Assembly (NCBI GenBank): GCA_016207985.1
Contig: JACQYX010000003.1
Span: 1 to 6,475, forward strand
Length of the DNA stretch: 6,475 nucleotides
DNA from: Ignavibacteriales bacterium
GTDB taxonomy: Bacteria > Bacteroidota > Ignavibacteria > UBA10030 > SZUA-254
Direction of reading: 5' to 3'
In this document: positions 1 to 5,085 of the stretch, in pieces
Position numbering within the stretch: position 1 is the stretch's first letter
Layout of the letters: each line of letters starts with the position of its first letter
The notes under the pieces: generated by a model
Database searches by the model: none
What the model saw: the letters and a program-made list of their open reading frames with translations, nothing else
What the model was told of the DNA's origin: nothing
Position numbers and translations under genes: made by a program

Positions 1-18
1 CAACTGAGCTACAGCCCC
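1..18 (-). tRNA. 5' end of a tRNA gene, probably tRNA-Ala (truncated by window edge)
   Basis: Read on the minus strand from position 18 the sequence is GGGGCTGTAGCTCAGTTG. This matches the start of a bacterial tRNA: a 7-base acceptor strand (GGGGCTG), T8 and A9, the D-stem strand GCTC and the A-G-T-T-G start of the D-loop. The rest of the gene, including the anticodon and the 3' acceptor strand, lies outside the window. The GGGGC acceptor start is typical of tRNA-Ala, but identity cannot be proved without the anticodon. It is transcribed in the same direction as the protein genes, and a terminator separates it from them, so it probably has its own promoter within positions 140-220. Confidence 0.82.
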
Positions 19-37
19 ATAATTGCTGTGCTTTCTG

Positions 38-56
38 ATCCCGCCTACGGCGGGAT
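38..56. repeat. Perfect GC-rich palindrome (8-bp stem, 3-nt loop)
   Basis: The arms ATCCCGCC and GGCGGGAT pair perfectly over 8 bp around the loop TAC, and a G-T pair (37/57) can extend the stem. It lies 20-38 bases upstream of the tRNA start in the tRNA's transcription direction. Neither strand has a T-run after the stem, so it is not a convincing intrinsic terminator. A short GC-rich palindrome in an AT-rich spacer could be a dispersed REP-like unit or a structure in the tRNA leader. Which of these it is cannot be told from one copy. Confidence 0.6.
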
Positions 57-70
57 TCTCAATTCGACTT

Positions 71-114
71 ATAACTTAACTCTTTTCCCTCTAGCGGTGG
101 GATTGTTAAGTTAT
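71..114. repeat. Perfect 10-bp inverted repeat with 24-nt spacer
   Basis: ATAACTTAAC at 71-80 is the exact reverse complement of GTTAAGTTAT at 105-114, with a 24-base spacer between them (81-104). The arms are AT-rich and no T-run follows on either strand, so a terminator is unlikely. The element lies between the two copies of the tRNA 5' end described in this window. It could be the terminal inverted repeat of a very small inserted sequence, a protein-binding site or a leader hairpin; no function can be assigned. Confidence 0.55.
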
Positions 115-127
115 TTCAAATTGGAAA

Positions 128-148
128 CTACAGCCCCAGATTAATTGC
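128..148 (-). repeat. Partial copy of the tRNA 5' end and its upstream flank
   Basis: On the plus strand CTACAGCCCCA (128-138) is identical to 9-19, which holds the first 10 bases of the tRNA plus one flanking base. After three extra bases (GAT, 139-141) the match resumes with TAATTGC (142-148), identical to 20-26. Thus 18 bases match 18 with one 3-base gap, and the copies are about 120 bases apart in direct orientation. The copy lacks the D-stem and everything after it, so it cannot be a functional tRNA. It looks like the scar of a local duplication or of an insertion at the tRNA start. Confidence 0.6.
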
Positions 149-181
149 CAATTATCAATTTAAAATTGCCAATTGTCAATT
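143..181. repeat. Two 18-bp tandem repeats made of ATTGNCAAT palindromes
   Basis: The 18-mers at 143-160 and 164-181 differ at one base only (A154 versus G175), giving a 21-base period. Each is made of two overlapping 9-base palindromes of the form ATTGNCAAT, at 144-152, 151-159 (degenerate, ATTATCAAT), 165-173 and 172-180. Such CAATTG-rich tracts can be simple intergenic repeats or a row of binding sites. Two units are too few for a CRISPR array and there is no unique spacer. The tract overlaps the best promoter candidate for the downstream tRNA. Confidence 0.75.
151..179 (-). promoter_or_regulatory. Candidate sigma70 promoter for the tRNA, built from the tandem repeat
   Basis: On the minus strand a perfect -35 box TTGACA (179-174) is followed after exactly 17 bases by GATAAT (156-151), a 5 of 6 match to the -10 box. 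Transcription would start near position 144 and run into the tRNA after a leader of about 125 bases. The position is sensible: it lies just after the terminator of the large gene and in the same direction as the tRNA. The caution is that both boxes fall inside CAATTG repeats, which resemble TTGACA by composition, so the match could be fortuitous. Sigma factor preferences of this lineage are also uncertain. Confidence 0.45.
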
Positions 182-189
182 ACGTTTGA

Positions 190-218
190 AATATACAAAG
201 ATTGAAGCAAGGAATCAA
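190..218 (-). promoter_or_regulatory. Second, weaker sigma70-like promoter candidate
   Basis: On the minus strand TTGATT (218-213) and TATATT (195-190) are spaced by 17 bases, matching 4 of 6 and 5 of 6 of the consensus boxes. It lies immediately after the terminator of the large gene and would also fire towards the tRNA, with a start near 183 and a leader of about 165 bases. It is weaker than the candidate at 151-179 and the two may not both be real. Confidence 0.28.
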
Positions 219-227
219 CTTCGGAAA

Positions 228-265
228 AATCCCCCTCCCGACTTTCCATAATCAAGAGGGGGATT
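228..265 (-). terminator. Intrinsic terminator after the large secreted-protein gene
   Basis: On the minus strand AATCCCCCTC (265-256) pairs perfectly with GAGGGGGATT (237-228) across an 18-base loop. The transcript then reads five consecutive Ts, two in the stem end and three beyond (229-225). The 10-bp stem contains seven G-C pairs. It begins 17 bases after the TAA stop of the large gene, the expected place for a Rho-independent terminator closing that transcription unit and insulating it from the tRNA. On the plus strand the stem is followed by ATTAA and not a T-run, so it probably works in one direction only. Confidence 0.88.
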
Positions 266-282
266 ATTAACATGCGTATATT

Positions 283-3200
283 TTACCTCATCAGCAACAG
301 CTTCTTTACCTGAGTGAATGTTTCTCTTGGATTGACAATGCTCGATGCTTCAATCCTGTAGAAATAAACACCGCTCGCCACAGAGGCACCGCTGTTGGTA
401 ACGGAACTCCACTCAACCATCTTGTTACCGGCAGGTTGAACTTCATCCACAACCGTTCTGACTTCCCTGCCGAGGAGGTCGTAAATCTTCAACCTCACAT
501 GGCTCTCGACGGGTAACGCATAACGAATCTTAGTCGTCGGGTTGAATGGATTCGGATAATTCTGGTGAAGAGCAAAGCTCACTGGAATAACATCACCCTC
601 TTTAACACCCACGAATGTTCTGTCGATAACAAACGTGAAGGATTTAGTCTGGAACAGACTCTTGTTCATCGCCATATCAACGGCACGCACGTGCCAATAA
701 TATGTACCTCGGTTTAACGACATACTCTGCGGTACGATAATGGATGTATCGCTGGAGTAGTAAGCTGCCCTCACCGAATCGAACAATGTATCAAATGCAC
801 ACTCCCAATAATATTTGATGCCTGTGCCCACAACACTGGTCCATGCGAATGCTGGATTGGCAACTTTAATGATTGCACTATCAGCTAAACTGAGAAGTGT
901 CGGTGTCTCGGGTACCTGAGTATCAATCGTCAATCGGAATGGAGAACGGTAACCACTGTGACTGTTAGATCGGCTGACCGCTTCAACACGCCAGAAATAT
1001 TCTCCATCGATGAGTGAATCGGTTAATGTATAGATAGTGTCAGTAATACCGGTTATAGATTGTACATTACTCAGGAATAGACTATCTGGTGAATATTGCA
1101 GTATGTAAGTTCCCAAGTTACTTACAGTCGGAGTCCATTTGAATATTGGTGTCGGATCACTCGTTGCATAATCATCTACCGGTGTCAAGTATATCGGTGG
1201 CGATACGCCGGCTACCCAAGTCACAGCGTCTGGCGATAGCGGTGAATCCTCTCGCAATCCAACGTTATCGATTGCGATACTATAGAATGAATGAACTCGC
1301 TCGTTATCACCGACGAATGTTGCCATCGTGTCGGTTGTTCCGATTAGCCACGGAACATAAGCACCTGTATCATACTTAACGTATATATCGTATGATCCAA
1401 TGCCTGATCCCAACGAATCATCCACACCAGTCCATTGAACTGTAAATTCTCCGGTTGCAGTCGTTTCGGGTAAAGTAAAAACGTAGCTACTTGGTTTACC
1501 GGTATCAATTGTATTTACAAAAAGATTCGTGACGATCGGTGGATTATAATCGAAGACGATGCTTGTCGAATCTGTAATCTGCGTTCCGGTGGCTAAATCT
1601 TGTTCCGGTTTAATACTAAATAAAGCCCAACCCTGGCCTTCAGGAGGATTCACATTTGGTGGGAGATTGATACCACCGAATGTCCATGTGATAGATCGCG
1701 AAGCTTGATCTGTTGTAGTTGTCAGATACTGCGGATGGCTCGAACCCTGAAATTGTAATGTGCTCCAGTCCAAATTCGCAGCGAGCGTATCACGCACATA
1801 AATCGTCTCAGCTTCTGCCGTCGCAGATGCTAAATTTTCAAATTCAACCATGTACATGAACGGCTGATCACCTGTTGTATAATGAGAGGTTGTATCGTAG
1901 CCAGCCGGACCGGATTTATGATTCGGGTCCATTGCCGCAACCGGTTGAATTGGAAGCTGATTGTCTGGATCGGGGAAACATTTCTGATAAATATCTACTC
2001 CACTGGCAATCAGATCGGTAATGATGGAAGCAACTTTAATTGCCGTTGCGATCGGTCCACCTAACGCATAGCCGGCACAGAACAGAGCATCTTTTATTGT
2101 AGTGGAAATAGTTTGGACATAATTGTAACCATCGAACGAGTCAGATGCTATAATCGAAGCGATTGTTGTAAATGTATTTATACCAAGGCTGATACATTCG
2201 TTTGGTATAAAGACGCCAACTACGTTACCGATCAACGCACCGATCGCGGTAACGCAAGCCCAATTGATATCTTGAGTGCCTAAATAACCGGCAGGTAATC
2301 GTCCGCCGGTAATAGCTTGAGCGAGCGCCGCAGGAACGTAAAGGTGATTCTGCGATTCAAGAATACCCGCACTTAACGTAAACCGTGGTGTCCCCCAGGG
2401 TACTTTTATTCTGAAACTAATCTGCCTCGTCTCATTGGCGTGCAGCAGCGGTAACCATATTGGAATAATTTTCTCGGTTTCAGTCTCAATGATTCCGAGA
2501 CCCCGTGTCCAATCGATACTATCGGGTACAGGTGATGGAGCAAATGTAAAGTCCATCGTCCACTCAACATTTCTCGGGACACCTCTTATCAAAAGCAGAA
2601 CACCAACACCATCGATATTGCCGACATTCCCAAACATTACGGTATAAGGTTGTTCGCGTCCGATTCGAATTCTATCTTGCCCAACGATCGTTGCCCAGAG
2701 CCTTTTCGACGGATTTTCGATTGTGAAACCATCATAGAATATGGTTGAACCGCTATCGGGATTCATCACTTCAACATTCCAAGTTCCCAACGGCTGACTG
2801 TAAAAATCAAAGACAACCATAATCTTCATCGGATCAAGAACGCGAACATAAGCAGTATCGACAACGTAATCGGAATACCCATCTTTGGTCAACCGAACAG
2901 TCGCTCCTGTTTTGAAGTGTTGTCCGTGAATAATTGATGTCACAACACCTTCACTGCCGCCATAATCCGGTGTCATGCTCAGGATAACTGGATCTTCACT
3001 TGTTCTTATTACAGCGAGGTTGCGTGTCAAAACGTTATTCGAAGTATCTTGATCTTTATCCAAGATCGCTTCACACTTTAAGACGTGTGTACCTGTTGGG
3101 GCAGCCGACCAAGATTTTGTGAAAGTCAGGTCCATCGTACCCCACGCACCTAACATTACATTCACGGTGTCATAGTATAGATTGCCTATCCGAAATGCAA

Positions 3201-5022
3201 CTTTAAACATTTGTGTGATGTCTCGAACGTTTTGAACCCGAACACGGGGAGTTACTACAGAGTCCCTGCTTATAATTCCAACCGGCTCAAGAATCTCAAC
3301 TACCCGAACATCTCTTTCCCATCGAATGTAGAAACTGCAATCTTCAATCAAAGGTCGTGGAATTCCCTCGTTGAATACAACTCCGACCATCCTGATAGTT
3401 GAAGTCGATAGCTTCGGTGCGCCATAACGGACAAAGAACTTTGCTTTAAATAATACCCCAGGTCCGGTGATTGGCGTCGAATTCGCAGCGGCGACCGATA
3501 ATGTTTCACCCCGCGCGAAACTGTAGACCGGTAAACCGTTTACCAACGTACCCTCTGTGATGATGCTCGGATTTTCGAAATATGTAGTATCGAATTTCAC
3601 AATCATCTGGACGGAAGTAAAACCGGGGACGTATTGAGTTATCGAGATTGGTAAGATGATCGAATCACGCGACAATGCCGATGTATCTGGCATCGTTAGA
3701 CGAATATCATAAATGTTGATGTTCTGGCTGAATCCTATCTTTCCGATAGTATCAGCAACACCGACAACCACCGTCCCACTCTTCAATGCTGTTAGCAACC
3801 CTGTTTGTGTAATCGATGCGAGCGTGCTATCGTTTAGCGACCAGGTTACAGGTCCACTTGGAGATCCGCCAACAGTAAATTGGATTGTATCGCCGACTAA
3901 GATATCGCCTGAATTTGGAGTAAGAGTGAGAACGGTTCGGTTCGACACACCCACCCAGCCGTCATCGATAACACCAAGAAAGCTCTCGTTGAATAAAAGA
4001 TTGGAAATATTAAGCCATGATCCGCCAGTATATTGAACGGTTGCTTTAAACCTCAAGTACATCAGCACCTGAGTTCCGACTCCATTCAATCTCGATGATC
4101 CGGCAAAGGATATCTCTAATCGATTTGAAATGGCACGAATAGTCGGTTTTGGATAAGAAGAAAGTAATGTCCCTGTCTCAATATCTTCTAAGTAACTGAG
4201 CATATTCGGATCGTAAGTAATCCAGAATTGTCCTGACGTTACATCAATCTGATTGAGGTCAGAGACATAAATCGGGATGTTGAATGTTTGCCCCTGAAGC
4301 AATGAAGTATCTCGAATCGTCATTTTAAATGCACGGACTTCAATTTGTCCGGAGGTATCGACGATGCTTCGATTATCTCTCCCCACAACTCGAGTGTATC
4401 CCGCACTTAAACCTGTAAGGACTCCATTCGTATCTATACTCGCAACGGTTGGATTTGTAACCGACCACTGATACGGAACTTGACCACCACTAATCCAGAA
4501 TGCTATTTGTTCACCAACGCTCGTTGTTGCCACATCAGGATAAACTGTGATATATGGTGGATTCGAGATCCATACGGTACCGTTTCGGGTAGTTGTAGTA
4601 GGACTTCCTTCATTAAACATCGCCTTTTGAAAATTAAAACCGCTTCCCCATCCCCCTAAAGATAGTGGGGCACTGATTTTAAAAAATAACAAATTCCCTG
4701 TGCCGCTTAATGCAGAAGTACCCGCCCCGGCGATTACAATATGTCCATTATTGATATTGTAAGTCGGCGTTCCCCAACTTTCCGTCAGAGAACCAGTAAC
4801 GATAATACTATCGATGCTGAATGAATTTACATCATACGTAATATCCAGCTCATATGATGTAACATTATAACCAGTAAGACTGCTATCGACCATAACGGGA
4901 TAAAAGAAAGTACTTCCCTTCATCACCGTCGTATCTTTGAAGGCGAGCCGGATCGGCTCCGCCGCTATGACCTGTGTGATCATAGCGGCGAGAATTATTA
5001 GAAAATATATTATACGTTTCAT
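283..5022 (-). CDS. Large secreted multidomain protein with three cohesin-like domains and a T9SS C-terminal tail
   Basis: A 1579-residue exported protein of unknown specific function, probably anchored or released at the cell surface by type IX secretion. Residues 1-21 are a signal peptide (MKR, hydrophobic core, VIAA before E22). Seen in order: cohesin-like 1 (22-152), Big_2-like (156-231), cohesin-like 2 (232-362), Big_2-like (363-439), cohesin-like 3 (440-568), CARDB-like (569-673, with DQDTSNN), IPT/TIG-like (676-771), unassigned beta-rich part (772-916), hydrophobic four-cysteine segment (917-1015), a module opening with DPNHKSGPAG (1032-1172), three fibronectin/Ig-like domains (about 1176-1469) and the tail (1483-1579) with QNYPNPFNPTT, GVYFYR and final KKLLLMR. 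The Big_2 domains show ASIDTNGVLTGLSAG and ASITQTGLLTALKSG. No catalytic motif was found. The start is ATG 5022, chosen for its Shine-Dalgarno site and signal peptide; a longer frame from TTG 5064 lacks both. It lies 63 bases after the upstream gene and ends in a strong terminator. Domain names are from pattern recognition; the T9SS tail is the surest. Confidence 0.95.
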   Translation of the reverse strand: MKRIIYFLIILAAMITQVIAAEPIRLAFKDTTVMKGSTFFYPVMVDSSLTGYNVTSYELDITYDVNSFSIDSIIVTGSLTESWGTPTYNINNGHIVIAGAGTSALSGTGNLLFFKISAPLSLGGWGSGFNFQKAMFNEGSPTTTTRNGTVWISNPPYITVYPDVATTSVGEQIAFWISGGQVPYQWSVTNPTVASIDTNGVLTGLSAGYTRVVGRDNRSIVDTSGQIEVRAFKMTIRDTSLLQGQTFNIPIYVSDLNQIDVTSGQFWITYDPNMLSYLEDIETGTLLSSYPKPTIRAISNRLEISFAGSSRLNGVGTQVLMYLRFKATVQYTGGSWLNISNLLFNESFLGVIDDGWVGVSNRTVLTLTPNSGDILVGDTIQFTVGGSPSGPVTWSLNDSTLASITQTGLLTALKSGTVVVGVADTIGKIGFSQNINIYDIRLTMPDTSALSRDSIILPISITQYVPGFTSVQMIVKFDTTYFENPSIITEGTLVNGLPVYSFARGETLSVAAANSTPITGPGVLFKAKFFVRYGAPKLSTSTIRMVGVVFNEGIPRPLIEDCSFYIRWERDVRVVEILEPVGIISRDSVVTPRVRVQNVRDITQMFKVAFRIGNLYYDTVNVMLGAWGTMDLTFTKSWSAAPTGTHVLKCEAILDKDQDTSNNVLTRNLAVIRTSEDPVILSMTPDYGGSEGVVTSIIHGQHFKTGATVRLTKDGYSDYVVDTAYVRVLDPMKIMVVFDFYSQPLGTWNVEVMNPDSGSTIFYDGFTIENPSKRLWATIVGQDRIRIGREQPYTVMFGNVGNIDGVGVLLLIRGVPRNVEWTMDFTFAPSPVPDSIDWTRGLGIIETETEKIIPIWLPLLHANETRQISFRIKVPWGTPRFTLSAGILESQNHLYVPAALAQAITGGRLPAGYLGTQDINWACVTAIGALIGNVVGVFIPNECISLGINTFTTIASIIASDSFDGYNYVQTISTTIKDALFCAGYALGGPIATAIKVASIITDLIASGVDIYQKCFPDPDNQLPIQPVAAMDPNHKSGPAGYDTTSHYTTGDQPFMYMVEFENLASATAEAETIYVRDTLAANLDWSTLQFQGSSHPQYLTTTTDQASRSITWTFGGINLPPNVNPPEGQGWALFSIKPEQDLATGTQITDSTSIVFDYNPPIVTNLFVNTIDTGKPSSYVFTLPETTATGEFTVQWTGVDDSLGSGIGSYDIYVKYDTGAYVPWLIGTTDTMATFVGDNERVHSFYSIAIDNVGLREDSPLSPDAVTWVAGVSPPIYLTPVDDYATSDPTPIFKWTPTVSNLGTYILQYSPDSLFLSNVQSITGITDTIYTLTDSLIDGEYFWRVEAVSRSNSHSGYRSPFRLTIDTQVPETPTLLSLADSAIIKVANPAFAWTSVVGTGIKYYWECAFDTLFDSVRAAYYSSDTSIIVPQSMSLNRGTYYWHVRAVDMAMNKSLFQTKSFTFVIDRTFVGVKEGDVIPVSFALHQNYPNPFNPTTKIRYALPVESHVRLKIYDLLGREVRTVVDEVQPAGNKMVEWSSVTNSGASVASGVYFYRIEASSIVNPRETFTQVKKLLLMR
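3319..4959 (-). repeat. Coding region of a triplicated cohesin-like / Big_2-like domain array
   Basis: The N-terminal third of the large protein is a protein-level repeat. Cohesin-like units are encoded at about 4561-4959, 3937-4329 and 3319-3705, with Big_2-like domains between the first and second and between the second and third. Each cohesin-like unit opens with a short D-T/S rich strand (KDTTVMKG, RDTSLLQG, PDTSALSR) and ends near a conserved hydrophobic-F-N-E motif (AMFNEG, LLFNES, VVFNEG). The copies have diverged strongly, so this is old domain duplication rather than a recent DNA repeat. The third unit is followed by a CARDB-like domain instead of Big_2. Confidence 0.7.
4942..4990 (-). 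other. Strong hairpin(s) inside the signal-peptide codons
   Basis: In the mRNA, CGCCGCTATGA (4990-4980) pairs perfectly with TCATAGCGGCG (4970-4960) around a 9-base loop, an 11-bp stem located 33-63 bases after the A of the start codon. Directly after it, GAGCCG (4959-4954) pairs with CGGCTC (4950-4945) around a 3-base loop. An extension of this second stem (4963-4961 with 4944-4942, one bulged base) would compete for bases used by the first. The structure covers codons for the end of the signal peptide and its cleavage region. It may slow early translation, or may only reflect Ala-rich coding; no regulator is evident. Confidence 0.5.
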
Positions 5023-5032
5023 TTTTGTGATG

Positions 5033-5040
5033 CTCCTTTT
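5033..5040 (-). promoter_or_regulatory. Ribosome binding site that fixes the start of the large gene
   Basis: AAAAGGAG on the minus strand (5040-5033) is a good Shine-Dalgarno match, 10 bases before ATG 5022. If translation began at the upstream in-frame TTG (5064), this site would lie inside codons for E-K-R-S and the protein would carry a polar N-terminal extension before the signal peptide. The site therefore decides in favour of 5022. Confidence 0.85.
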
Positions 5041-5085
5041 CTCATTGTGAAATAGATTGCGCAAGCGTTGTTATTCACTTGAGTC

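Noticed and set aside
38..56. Intrinsic terminator
   Set aside because: The stem is strong but no T-run follows on either strand, and it lies just upstream of the tRNA where termination would block it.
143..181. CRISPR array
   Set aside because: Only two 18-base units with a 3-base gap and no unique spacers, no cas genes nearby; this is a simple tandem repeat.
1146..1379. Plus-strand open frame of 77 codons opposite the large gene
   Set aside because: It lies entirely antisense to a well-supported coding region, its translation is rich in Arg/His/Leu with no recognisable domain, and no ribosome site or context supports it. The same applies to plus-strand frames at 1882-2064, 2435-2647, 3211-3402, 3713-4036, 5507-5779 and 6025-6261.
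5023..5085. Promoter or terminator between the two protein genes
   Set aside because: The 63-base gap has only a tiny CGC/GCG stem (5060-5067) with no T-run, and no -35/-10 pair with acceptable spacing, so a separate transcription unit is not supported.
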